A stretch of DNA of 64,000 bases from contig OZ038532.1 of assembly GCA_964036665.1 (NCBI GenBank), positions 21,293,037 to 21,357,036 on the forward strand, in the 5' to 3' direction. Shown here piece after piece: positions 28,645 to 41,000 of this stretch (position 1 is its first letter; the number at the start of each line of letters is the position of its first letter). The DNA comes from Gordius sp. MW1. Its lineage: Eukaryota > Nematomorpha > Gordioida > Gordea > Gordiidae. The notes beneath the pieces were generated by a model. It was not told the DNA's origin, made no database searches, and was given only the letters and a program-made list of their open reading frames with translations. The translations under genes and the position numbers were made by a program.

Positions 28645-31600
28645 ATGGACGAATTAGATAGGTAAAGGGTATTATAAACTTATAACACCTTTATAGCTTA
28701 ATCGACCAATTCAAGAAAACTTATTTTCTATCACAAAATAATCTTAAGCCTTGTGAATTATTCAAGGGGAAATTAGATAATGGTATTTCATAGCGATTTT
28801 TTATATGTTTCAGAATCTTTCCCAATTTTGCCGCCTATTCCAAGTTTTCTTTCTTTGTCGTCTGATGAAGTCATTCGATTATTCTGTGAAGTTGTAAAGC
28901 CTGGAATTGATAATTTTGTTTCTAAAGTTTATGAAATTACAACTAGTGGCATTCTTTGCCAATTAATTTATCAAATTGGCCCAGTAACATATCAAGATTT
29001 GTCGAAGCTGCAAATTTTTGTAATATGTATTTTATGACTCTGTGCCCTAACCTGCATTTATATGAAATGTTATATATTATAGGGTCTTATCCCATTTGAT
29101 ATGATATCTCCTGGAGTTATTAAAAAGATTAAAGCCCTGTGTAGATCAAATTCTTCATTACATTTTTTAGGTATCATAAATGTAAATATATATAATTCTA
29201 TTTAGCATTAATTGAAGAAATAGCACAAATGAAACAAACTTTGGTGAACTCTTATAGTTCAACTAAAGTAGACTTTGATCCTAAAACTGAAATTGACACT
29301 TATAGCACACAAAAAATGAATACTGTTACCTCTACTAAGCCACTACTTATCCTGTCAATAGCAAAAAAGTAATGTTGCATTTAATATTAATCTTATATAT
29401 TTTACTATATAAAAAATGTTATGGTTTCTTGTTTAATCTGAATGTATAGATTTATTAGCTTTATTGTCTTATGATTAGTGATAAAGAGGTAGAAAGAAGC
29501 AATGATTTCAATCAAATTTCATTGGTGCAATTGAATTTTTATCGCAGGTATTTAATGTTTTTAATTTTTATTGAACATTTTAATGATTAATACATGTAGA
29601 TGGGGTTTCTACGATTTTAAATACTTTTATAGGTATTAACTATGTTTATCAAGGACCCATTCCCCAACTTTTTTTAATTTTATTATATTTGATGCCTGAG
29701 TTAAAAAAAATTTTGATATACTAAAAGAGAAACATTATTATTGTAGATTGTTAATAAATAAAACAATAAAACGTTTTGTTATGTAAAATGTTATTAAGGT
29801 ATTTACTGCCACAATAAAATAGCTTATATGGCTCAAATTTTATGGCTTTTATTGACTTTTGATTTTTCCACTCATAAGAGTTTTTAAAAAGAATGCAATA
29901 AAATAGTTGTTTGTTAATTTGAATGGGTGAGAAAGTATATAAAACATTAATGTTGTCACTAGAAAAATTTTCACCTCTCTAAAAATATAACAATAAAACC
30001 CTATTTTGAAATTTAGGAGAGGATAAAATATTTTATATATGATATTTTTTGCAATTTTAATATCATCAAACAATTAATTTTGAGAATGCATAAAACACTT
30101 TTTGACACGTTTAATAACTAATATATTTAATTATTTTACAATTGATTTATTGTTTTAAAGCTTATTTGAACCTGAGAATGATTCTTCAAAGGGGTTGGAG
30201 GGTGAAACACATGATTATACAACTTTAATCCAAATGCATCCATCCTTTCACAATCTCTCATGCTATTCCAACGTGCTTCAAACTGAAAAGATAAATGTTA
30301 GGGGAACTCCTTTCACTTTCCTCAAAGAGTTAAAAAAGTTAGGCTTGCTCTTTTGCTTACAAATTAACTTGACTTTATTCAAATTTGTTTAGGATTAGAT
30401 TGATTGATATACCACAATTTTTATTTTATTTTCATCTGATGTTTTAGATTAAATTTTTAGTTTTGTCAGGGCTTATAATGTAGCAAATTTTTAAACGTTA
30501 TATTAAAAGGCATTATATATTGCAAATAGATTGTTTCATTCATATAAGATTAAAAACGGAAATTATTTGTTTTAAAACAAAGTGTATCTTATTTTTAACT
30601 TAATTTTAAGTATATAATGATTATTTGACCCTATTTTAAATTATAAAAATATCTTTTATATTAATTTAATATCTTTGATCAACTTTCCAAATTGTTTAAT
30701 CACCAAATTTATTTCAATTTATCTCTATTCAAGTACTTAATAATTTTCCAATGATACAATCATATATATTTTTTCTTTCTTATATAATTTTTATAATCAT
30801 GATGACATAGTGTTTTTATACAATAACGCGCATCATCTTTTTGGCATTTATTTTGGCATAAGATTTTTTATATCTTTCTGGATCTTGCATATATTAGGAT
30901 CTTGCTTGAGTGATTAATAGTACGCGCGTGTTAACAATATAAGATCAAAGAGGAGAAGGATGATTTAACAAAGATAAAAATAAAATAAAATAAAAATTGA
31001 TAAATAGATAAAATAACAAATCAAAAAAATCAATTAAACTTATTGATTTCGGCATATCACCATATGCCACAATTAAGAAGCAACCAAATCATTGCACATA
31101 ATTTAGATTCAATAATATATTTGAAATTGACAATATTTTTAAATAAAAATTTTAAAATTTACATTTTTTACTATTCATACTTTTTTATCTTGCCTACAGT
31201 GTGGATTATCCGAAAGATTGTTTAACCTTTGCAGCCACTTTGAGAAAGAAACAAGCTCATTCATGGGCCCTTCCTAGGTATAATCAGCCATAATAACAAA
31301 TTATTTTTAAATAATTCCAAATATTATTTGACTTTTGGTGAAATAGTAGATGAAAGAAAATTTTTACTTATAGAGGTGTACTTTGATTTGTTTTATTGAC
31401 GTTTATAAACTTTCCATGACCTAGTATACTAAGAGACTATGTTCACTTGCAAATTAATACTTGTCTACAAGACCTGAGAATAGAGACCTTCAAAGTCACT
31501 TTTTCGACTCAGCTCTAATTTTTTAAAAATCTTCAACTCGAATTCGACCCAAAAGCTTTTAAAAATTTGAACCCAAACCCAACGCGACCTGAAGGCATTA

Positions 31601-34600
31601 AATTTTCAACCAAACCGGTTTGGGTTGGTTTACGAGTCACCCCTGCAGGTCTTTACCTGAGAATGATAGTTTGAATATCATTATAAACTATTAGTTGACT
31701 CGCTTCTAACACTTTTAATCTTATAGCTATATGTTACGTATATCCTCAAAATGTAGCATAAAGAAGGGGATTCACTACTTCAACACCTCTCGCAACCCGG
31801 AAGCCTTGCAATGTTACAACAAAGCCCTGCAAATAGATCCAACCAACGCTGAAGCTCTAGTTGCCAGGGGAGCCATGTATATCCTCTTATTTTATGCCGA
31901 GCTTACCTAGTAACTGGTATTAGTGTTGCAAAAACGGCTGGGTTTTGTTTGGGCTTGACTTTGGTTTAACTAAGGCTAACGGTCAACTCTGGTTTGTTTT
32001 TCAAATTTCGACTAAGTCTAGTGGTCGGCATTAAGAAAAACGAACCGAAAGACCTTTAGTCTGTCTATGTTTAGTCGACATGAACCAAAGGTAGACCAAA
32101 CAAAACCCAACCGTTTTTACAAAACTAACTGGTATACGTGGGATACTTTTTAAGTATGTTAATCAAGGGTCAGGTTTGTTTAAATTTTTCTGCACAAACC
32201 CGGTGTCAGGTTATCATATTCACGTATTGTCAGATTCAATTGTCAATCTGACTTTGATTGACATATGTCATGATTGACAGCCATTTTTGATTTTGTAAAC
32301 AAATTCAAAATTGAATTAAATGAAATATATCAATTAAACATATAAAGCTACTTATTTATAATGAATCCTTTTTTATGGATTAGAAAAAATTAACAAATTT
32401 TAACCCCTATTTCTTAAAATGTGTATTTTATAATTAAATTGCTCAACCAATTTATTTTTATATGATCATTCTTTAGGTTTAATTATTTATGTTTTATCGT
32501 ATTAAAGGGTACTAAGACAATAGTTTAAATTGCATAATTATAATGAAGCTTAATTTTTATTAATTTGTTTAAAAATTTATTTTTTGACCCTATTTTTTAT
32601 ATGTTATACAATACAGCCATTTTTAATTTTTTAAACAAATTCAAAATTGAAATAAATTAAATATATCAATTTAATATATATAGCTACTTATTTATGATGA
32701 ATCCTTTTTTATGGATTAGAAAAAAATAACAAATTTTGACCCCTATTTCTTAAAATGTGTATTTTATAATTAAATTGCTCAACCAATTTATTTTTATGAT
32801 ATGATCATTCTTTAGGTTAGGAATTATGTTTTATTATATTAAAGGGTATTGTTGCTTTATTTTTTATATGTTATATTGTTACAAAGAGTTTATACAATTC
32901 AAACAAATGTTTATGAATTGCAAAGTAGCTTTATTAACAATCTGGAACAAAGAAAACAATACAATATTTAAAAACAATTGTTTATAAAATAATGCTAAAA
33001 CATATATCTCAAATAATGATAATTTTGGATAAGAGGGTGAATTGACAGCCCAGGTATGATTGATATTGGTTGCTTGACTAAACCATTAGATTGAAAGTGA
33101 TAGGCAGAGGTGAAGGTTCACCTTAATTAGTCCCTATAAAAACAATTAACTTATAATTAATCTTTTACTTTTGGGAAGCCAAATAAACAGCAGGTCATAT
33201 TAAGTTTGGGAGTCATATACAGCAATATGTGACCACATTGAAACAGCATGAACTAATTTAAAAAAATAGTTTATCATGACTAATTTACAACAATGCCCAT
33301 TTTTTGTTTGACCTTTCTTTTTAAATAAAATTTTTGCTGGATATCAAATTTATCAGATATGATATTAGGTGCAGGGTATTGATAAATGTCATCTGCAAAA
33401 AGACTAGGCATAACTGAATAAGAATATTATAAAAGAAATTGTAATTAACAATAACTTTCTATTACTTTCTTAAGTGATGTTATTTTATTTGTAAAAAGTA
33501 ATAAATTCTGTATGTTCCAAAATCAAATATAATAATCTGAATTTCTGAATCTTTTATATAAGGAATTGTAACTAACAATAAATTATATTGCATGTATCAA
33601 TAAATTTCTTACTTAAATGTGAATCTGGCAACACTTGTTTATTATTCTCCTAACGAGTGTTTTCTACGCGTTCAATTGTTCTGTATAAAGTTCATAACCA
33701 ATGGCGATGTGGCGAAAATCACGTGATCTTGTTTACTTTTACGCTTGTAGCCAATTAGTGCGTTCTATTATGCACTTGAATCTGACAATACTTGAATCTG
33801 ACAACCCTACACCGGCCCACTCTGACCCTCTTAGGCTGCCTGAACCTTTCTAAGTGTTCGCCCGGACATGTTTCGATTATTAGAGCTGCCCAGCCCGAAA
33901 TTCTCCATCTTTTTTTGGATAAGTACTAGGATTTATGTTAATCTTGTATGATCAATACAAAGTGACAAAATTTAGCACGAAAACAACTTAATACACTATT
34001 TATATCTCATTAAGCTTGAATCGCTTAAATCTTGTTATAGGGTGGGGCTTTTGTGGTCTCTTTTTAATAGCCATAGCAATTGAAACTGGTCTCACTAAGA
34101 TATTACTTTATGATTTTCCAATCCAAAAGCTTTTCCTTCAAGAGAATCTTAAAAATTCTTGCTTTTTTCTATAAAAATGCCTATGCCTTGTCCCTAGTAG
34201 CTTGCATAACTTTTATAAAGTAACATGGGCGTAGCCAGCATTGGAATTAGAGGGGGGCATTAATGATAAATGGTGGGGCAAAATAATTTTTTAACTTTAG
34301 CCATAATTTTCAAAAATTTCAACAAATTTTTGGATTTATAGGGGGGCAGCTCTTTCTCCTTGCCCCCTTGGCTACGCCCAAACCTTATAGGTATCGACAA
34401 GCACGATTTTATGATATTCAAATTGATAGGTACGCCACGTGTCTCAACTTTGATAAAGCCGTTCAAGATTTTAGCGAAGCCATCTCTCACGATCCGAACC
34501 ACGGCAACGCGCACAAGTACTTGGGCCAAACCCTGGTCACCAAAGCCAAAAGGTAAACCTAGCAGGCCCTGTGTAATTTCGTTCTCGTTTTTAAAAGTAC

Positions 34601-37057
34601 AACTCAAAATGCGATGCTCTCTGTAGCCTTCTACAAGTTAAAATATTTACTATTTTACTAAATAAATTAACGTTTTTATGCATTTAAACTTTATCTTAAG
34701 GCTGGAGAAGGAATTGGGTAAGTTGGAAAAAAAGAAGAAATTGTTGGAGGCAATCGACGAAGAAAACGAAAGAGCTACCGTTGCTAGGATAAAGATTTTG
34801 AGAAGTCAAATCGTGAATTACTATTATCAAGCATCTATTCACATGCCAGAATCGGAGAGTGTAAATTTTAAGTTGAAAGAGTATGGAATTATAACTGAAG
34901 CTAGTGCTAAAGAACAACGCACTTCTATAATGCGAGGAGATGGACCAAGCACACCAGCCTCGACCGTGGTTGATATTTTAATAAATTGCTCCATACTTTA
35001 ATTTTTGATTTTAAATAGTTAGCGTCGCTTAGATGGGCTGTGTTGTTTTCGCTTTATTATTAGCTGCAGAATTTATAAACTTTCAGTTAATTATATCGGT
35101 TTTATCTTGAAATTAGTGTTGTAAAAACGGCTGTTAGTCCACTAAAACCAAAGGTCGACCAACCAAAACCCAGCCGTTTTTACAAAACACTACTTGATAG
35201 TATAACTATTTTCTTACGATATAATCTTACTCTATTTCTATATTCATGTACCTTCGGCTTTTTTGGAAAATTTTGGAACCCTCTTGACGTTTACGTGTAT
35301 TGGATGCGTGTGTTTTGATTAAAATCCTATGTCAAACCTATTACTACGAAGGTGGAAGTACTTAATGATGATGATTCAGACGCTTCAAGCGCTACTTCTC
35401 AAAATTCTTCAGCTTCAAGCTTAACCACATCTTCCAGCCAAAGTTCCGGGAGTGGAAGTAGCGTCAGTTCGCGCTTTAGCTCGAGCGCGTCTCGAAGTCC
35501 ATCTATTACCTCGGTCTCTACCCAAAGTTCGAGTGGAAAGCGTTCAAACGAGCGTCAAAAAAGAGTTAAAAAACGCACTAGAGCGTCACCTTACACCCCT
35601 CCTCCCACACAGCGCGAAGTTGTTGAAGCGCCGCTTAATGGGAGTTTTAAGCGATTCAAATACTCGCCGCTAAGCTTAAATAAGAGCAAGCGAAATTTTA
35701 CGCCTAGATCGGATAGCTTAACTCCGTCACCCATCATATTACTACCCAGTCCTGATGGTACATTTCGAGCTCCACGAACTTTATTTTTTGAACACTTGTC
35801 TTTATCAACTGAAGTTACTTTTTGATTTTTACTTACTGTTAGTAATTTTTTTTTAATTCCGCCGGGTGAATACAACGTTAATATAAATTATGTAAGTCAA
35901 TTTATGCCATCCGTTTAATTTTAACGCGTTTTTATAGTTTTTCAGTCGCAAATGTAATTTCTTTATCAAAAATTTTAACTTTTAAAAAATTAAATTTAAT
36001 CATTTTATTCTTAAGATTTTTTTTGGAAATTAATTTTTTCCATTACATACTCTCAGAAGATCCCGAATTTTGGTTTCAAAATATGAATTGGACGTCTCCC
36101 TTACTAACCAGTACCTCGCCCCATTACCCACGTGATTATAGCGTGGATGAGCAAGGCCCAAAACATAGCGATGAACACTATAGGTTAATTATATAACATG
36201 ACTTTGATAACCGTTAAGTCTTTTGTCTGTTGTCTCTCTCACATCCATTTAGCTTGGCGGAGAATAATAGGCAAACCACGAAATCGAGCAAAAAACAGCA
36301 CAAATATACTTCACACGAATCAGCCCGCAAATTTAAAAGTATAATATTTTTATAGTAAAGTTTAAAATAATATAATTTATGTTTAAATTTCTTCAGCCGA
36401 GACAATAAAATATTTAAAATATGGAACTAAACAGTACTATAATTTCTGTCCTATTGCGACAACTACTCTCAAATATCTTTGATATCCCATATCGCGACCT
36501 TTTTTAATATGAGACAGAAAATCGGCATTACTATTTGTAAATATAATTCAATAGCAATAATGTTTTTCGAATGTTTCTAATATTTAGCGTTTATTTATTT
36601 CATGCATCTCTACAAAATAAGTATTTTTACCTTGATAAATTAAATTAAAACATTTTTTAACAAAACTTTGCTATTTTAATGTATTTATTATATCCTAAAA
36701 ATTATAGGTGAGGGCCATAAGAAGCGTCCCGCGCCAAATTACGTTGAGGATAATCATCGTCAAAACAATTTCAACAAGTACAATAAGTTTAATGTAAGAT
36801 TTAATATCTTTCGTTTATTATTTTTAGGAATCTCGGGAGTAATACTAAACGGCAGAGTGATAAAGGAGAAAAAAATAATAACAAGGAAAGTTTTATTGAT
36901 ATTTATTCAAATTTATATATTTTTTCTAAAACATTTGGTCTCTCTTACGTTATAAATCGGTGTTTTTTTTGTGATATTTTAGGAATTACAGGATATGGAA
37001 AGCTTCCTAGAGACGCTGAAACGGAAGGCTTCTACAACCTCTACCATCAGTAAATGA
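28645..37057 (+). CDS. TTC14: TTC14-like tetratricopeptide-repeat protein
   Basis: Sixteen exons with consistent phase: 28645-28661, 28697-28782, 28814-29019, 29083-29170, 29206-29368, 29479-29547, 30161-30337, 31200-31277, 31727-31876, 34430-34552, 34701-34965, 35352-35757, 36057-36183, 36253-36338, 36708-36793, 36983-37057. They total 2202 nt, 733 aa plus stop (vertebrate TTC14 is about 770 aa). Exon 3 (FPILPPIPSFLSLSSDEVIR...) matches the start of the TTC14 S1-like region. Exons 7-8 give CYSNVLQTEKI and LRKKQAHSWAL; exons 9-10 give the TPRs (ALQCYNKALQIDPTNAEALV, DFSEAISHDPNHGNAHKYLG). Exon 12 is a Ser-rich tail with basic patches. The protein ends DMESFLETLKRK then Ser/Thr. Exon 1 (ATG preceded by in-frame TAG) and exon 2 rest mainly on phase. 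TTC14's molecular role is poorly known; the S1, TPR and SR-like tail suggest an RNA-related nuclear role (inference). Confidence 0.88.
31481..31655. mobile_element. hAT-type MITE, 175 bp, in a TTC14 intron
   Basis: Flanked by perfect 'cctgagaa' at 31473-31480 and 31656-31663. The ends are 'tagagacctt' and 'gcaggtcttta', imperfect inverted repeats, with inner 'actttttcgactcag'. It sits 72 bp before TTC14 exon 9. Confidence 0.8.
31920..32126. mobile_element. Palindromic MITE with exact 8-bp target duplication
   Basis: Flanked by perfect 'aactggta' at 31912-31919 and 32127-32134. Ends 'tagtgttgcaaaaacggct' and 'ccgtttttacaaaact'; internal 'accaaaggtagaccaaac' answers the left arm. It is the reference copy of this family and shows hAT-like target-site behaviour. 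Located 43 bp after TTC14 exon 9. Confidence 0.88.
32279..32850. repeat. Tandem direct duplication, two ~235-bp units
   Basis: Unit 1 (about 32279-32515) and unit 2 (about 32615-32850) share 'aaacaaattcaaaattga', 'gctacttattta', 'tgaatccttttttatggat', 'cccctatttcttaaaatgtg' and 'ctcaaccaatttattttta' in order, offset by about 336 bp. It lies in the 2.6 kb TTC14 intron. The units differ at a modest number of sites, so the duplication is not very old. Confidence 0.8.
34224..34380. mobile_element. MITE, CATGGGCGTAGCC family, beside TTC14 exon 10
   Basis: Ends 'catgggcgtagccagcat' and 'ccttggctacgccca'. It lies 49 bp upstream of TTC14 exon 10 and so occupies the region where branch-point and polypyrimidine signals might be expected. 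Confidence 0.75.
35114..35192. mobile_element. Palindromic MITE, terminal arms only
   Basis: Two inverted arms, 'tagtgttgtaaaaacggctg' and 'cagccgtttttac', almost back to back. This is an internally deleted copy of the family, in the TTC14 intron between exons 11 and 12. Confidence 0.75.
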
Positions 37058-37114
37058 ATCAAGTTTTTTGTGTTGTAAAAAGCTGTGATATTATACGCCA
37101 TGAAAGGGTTGAAA

Positions 37115-37120
37115 AATAAA
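37115..37120 (+). promoter_or_regulatory. Polyadenylation signal AATAAA of TTC14
   Basis: A canonical AATAAA lies 58 bp after the TGA of the TTC14 frame, followed by a T/G-rich stretch ('ttgtaatgtaggttgtgg'). The distance is plausible for a short 3' UTR. Confidence 0.6.
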
Positions 37121-38098
37121 TTGTAATGTAGGTTGTGGCAAGTTGGTTCAAAAATAGTTTTTTAAATGAAAAAAATTAAAGGCAAATGGCTATAGTTTAA
37201 GATAATTCAAAAAATGCTTTAATTCTTTTTTTTGAAAATTTTCTCTATATTGACCTTTATAACAATCAAAATACGAAATACTGAATATTTCATTAGTAAG
37301 AATGGATTTGTTACGACAGTAAATAGCGTTGGCAATTATTTTTAAAACTTGACATATTAATAGAAAAAGTTGACACATTTGAATTTAAATAAATCTTTAT
37401 TTTGCGTTTAGTATTAACATCAGTCGGCCGTAAGCGATACTTAAACTTATGCTAACTCCAAGCTAATTTAGCATAACTATATCTTCGTCATTTAAAGGTT
37501 ATATTTGTTTAATTTTATTTAAGGACCTTTCTATGTGTGTGCCTAAAAAATAAGCTTGGTCAATTTATCCAAATAATTTATTGGTAAGACGTACAAGTAT
37601 TTTAAAAATACGATTTCACAATCAGCTAGAGGTAACTAATCAAAATCATGCGTACATAAATTAACGTAAAAATGAGTAAATTTTAATTGCATTTTTGTTG
37701 TGCATTTTTGTGACGTAAAAATGATTAAGGAATGATCATTCTTCAGGGCATCCGAATCCATATATCCTTAGCCTATCATAAATTTAGTACTAAAATATCA
37801 ATGTGGGCTTCTTTCAAAAAATATATGTAATGGCAAATAACGTGATCTAGTGTTAAGTTATCTATTAGACCCCATGTCAACCCCCCTATTCGTAACATAC
37901 CAAATAGTGTTAAAATATATGTGTGTTTTTTTGTCAAAAATTATCATCGAAATGGTCTTCCTTAAGTGGCCAAGAATCCGTACACGATTTAAAATTGTAT
38001 TTGGCCATAAGAATACCAAGCCTTTGAATTAATAAAATGGGGTCAAAATGTTTAAACGGCGGAGAACGCCTTCCTAACTCATTAAAGGCTAAACCCCT

Positions 38099-41000
38099 TT
38101 AAACTATCAAAAACCTTTTAAAATTAAATTTTAAATATAAAACCAGGAAAAATGAGCCGGAAATGAGGATAGATTTGAATAGGGGATCGAGATCGTGAGG
38201 TATTTCGAGCGTGAAATTATTGACGTCCGTGAAAATTTCACGACATAAGCCTTGATATTTTGTAGTCACTTTTCCAACTTGAAATCCCGGTTTCCTAACA
38301 GAGTAAATCTGCACCAAAAAAAATACGGAGATTTTAAGAAAAAATGAAACGTTAAATTCAATATGAAATTAGGCTATTGAGGCGATTTTTATTCCTTTAT
38401 TTTGCCCAGTTTCTTTTATACTATACTAGATGAACCCGGCAAACTGCCATTTACCCGGGTGTATTAGCAGAATATATATCATCTTATATCAATAGATTAA
38501 AAATATATCAAATATAATTGTTAAGTGTTTATTACGCAAAAAATTTTAAACAAATAGTTAAAGATGGTCCAAGGCCCAGGCCCACCCAAGAGAAAAGACC
38601 TGGCCCCATGCCCCCCCCCCAAGGGAAAAATCTTTGGCCCCTTGGCCCTTCAAGCAATTTTTTGTAATTAAGAAACAATATCATAATTATAATTATTTGT
38701 TTCTGAATAAAACTTAATAATGTCCGAAGAACTGAGATGATATATCACCATTTATTGGCACTTCGTTAAAAGTATTTTCATTTTTCTCCATATTTAACGC
38801 GCAAAAAATGACAAAATTAGATTTTTTAATTTATTTAGCCACGCAGGAGGGGAAAGACCGTCCTATAATGATAATAATTGACATGGAAAATAAGCAAAAA
38901 AATGACTTTGATTTAATGTTTCGAATCGTAAAAGGTTTCGCATTTTCCGCAGCACATGCCTACATTTATCACACTACCTAAACGATAGATACGCAGTACG
39001 TCATGAGGTTGCGTTTGATTGACATTTTATTAAACGTATAAAAATCGAAAACTACTCGACCGATTTGGCTCGAACAAATCTTAAAACATGCTCCGGAGTG
39101 GCAGGAATAAACTGTGAAATTTTGAGCCAAATCGGTCTGGTAGTTTTCCAAAATTGGTGGCGGCATACACACATAGTTTCATTTTTATATATAAGATTAA
39201 TCATACAAATATAATGTTTCAAATGTGTCGGTGCTAAATTTTTTTATTCCTTTGCTAATACAAATTGCTAGCCTTTATTGGGTTCCATTTTATTTCTACC
39301 CCAATGATTCGAAATTTTGATTTAGACTTACACTTAAACTGTGAAAAATGAAGAAAGCAACTGCTGTGTGGCTTTAGGTTAAAAATGTAATAATGTGTGC
39401 GGGATTCAACTTTTATCATTGTGAGTTAACGCACAATCTATAATGCTTTTGAAGGTAGTAAAATCAAGTTTGGGTTGCAAAGACTTGCCCTTGCAAGATT
39501 TCAAGCCTGAGCCGAAGTCACATTTAACTCTTTAAAGCATAGAATTTAAATGTTTTTACCTCATATTTATGTATTCCATATGTATGATGTTATAAAAAAT
39601 AATAGCCTTTCTTCAATCAATTTTAGCAATTGACAATTAATATTCCTACACAGTTGATAAATATTACGGGTCCTTTAAATTTGATTTCAACCTTAAATTT
39701 TAATGACATGGGAGAAATATAACATGAACTGTGTTCCTCTAGACCAAGTTTTAGTGCCAATTTTTATTGCTTTAAGGTTCGATTGTATAATAGCAAACCC
39801 GAATTTAAAAAATTGCTTTGGTGTTTTTACTTGAAATACAACGTCCCGCCCCAAACAGGGACAGGGTAGGCAGGGTCCGACAATGGTGAGTTCTTTTTTC
39901 CCATGCCCATCTTTAGCCGAATACTTGGGTTTAATCGTACAAAAATTTTTCACAAATTTCCCATATTTAACGTCACCCAACGATGAAGTAACAACGATAT
40001 CCTGGGCGTAAATAAAATAATAAAAAAATTCTATTATATTTGTTGCAATAATAATTATTATTAGTGATTAAAAGAGTTGATGGCTTTATGGCATCAAAAT
40101 TATCATGAAAGTTGAAAGGATTAAATGTCATTAGATCTTGATTGTCTATCTTAATACTTTTATATAAGTCATATGTAAATAATTAGCAATTATATTTAAG
40201 GGTTTTTAATTATCTGTATGGCCCATTAGCCGACATTTTATCAATTCGAGATTCATTTATGCATGAGACTGCCCAGCACAGTACACGGAGGGCTGTTGAC
40301 AATAACAACTAGCTAACCCCTGCCCTAAGCATATATATCTAATGGCACATTCGAGTGAGTCTCTATAACAAAATAGTATACTAGTGGTCGGTTTGCACCA
40401 CACCCACAATGAATATGTCTTTAAAAAAATGAGACTCTCAATGTGGGTCTGGCTATTTTATGAACACCATAATATCACTCTAGTAGACCTAGGCGCGCCC
40501 ATTACATCACTATTCGCGACGCTATAAGCAAAAGCCCACAGTCATTTTATAGGCTCGTTTAACTAATAAACTGACTCATCAACAATAGTCATGGACATAG
40601 CCAGCATTGAGATACGAGGGGGGCAATAAGGATTTAAATATTAGCCATAATTTTAATAAATTTCAGCAAATATTTGGACTAGGGGGGCAGCCGCCCCTCC
40701 TTAGCCACGCCCATGCCATTAGCTGCAAAAAATAAACTTTAAAATGGAATGAATATAAAACCTACATCATCACAGAGTAGGGTACATGGTCTCTTGCAAC
40801 GGAACAGTCGTTGTCCAACCATATTTTCCACGTGGATTTCCACGGATCTGATACTCCCACAGCAATTACGGACAAAACAGCTAGACGCTTTATCCACAAT
40901 AAATAACCGTTAAAATTAACAAACGTCCACTTGAAAATTGGAAAATATTATTTTAAGAAGACCGGGGACTAAATAGTCATAAAAAATTTAATCACGTTTT

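Noticed and set aside
36827..36890. Possible TTC14 exon (NLGSNTKRQSDKGEKNNN) after exon 15
   Set aside because: Its phase does not fit either neighbour, whereas exon 15 joins exon 16 perfectly in phase 0 and the total is then a whole number of codons.
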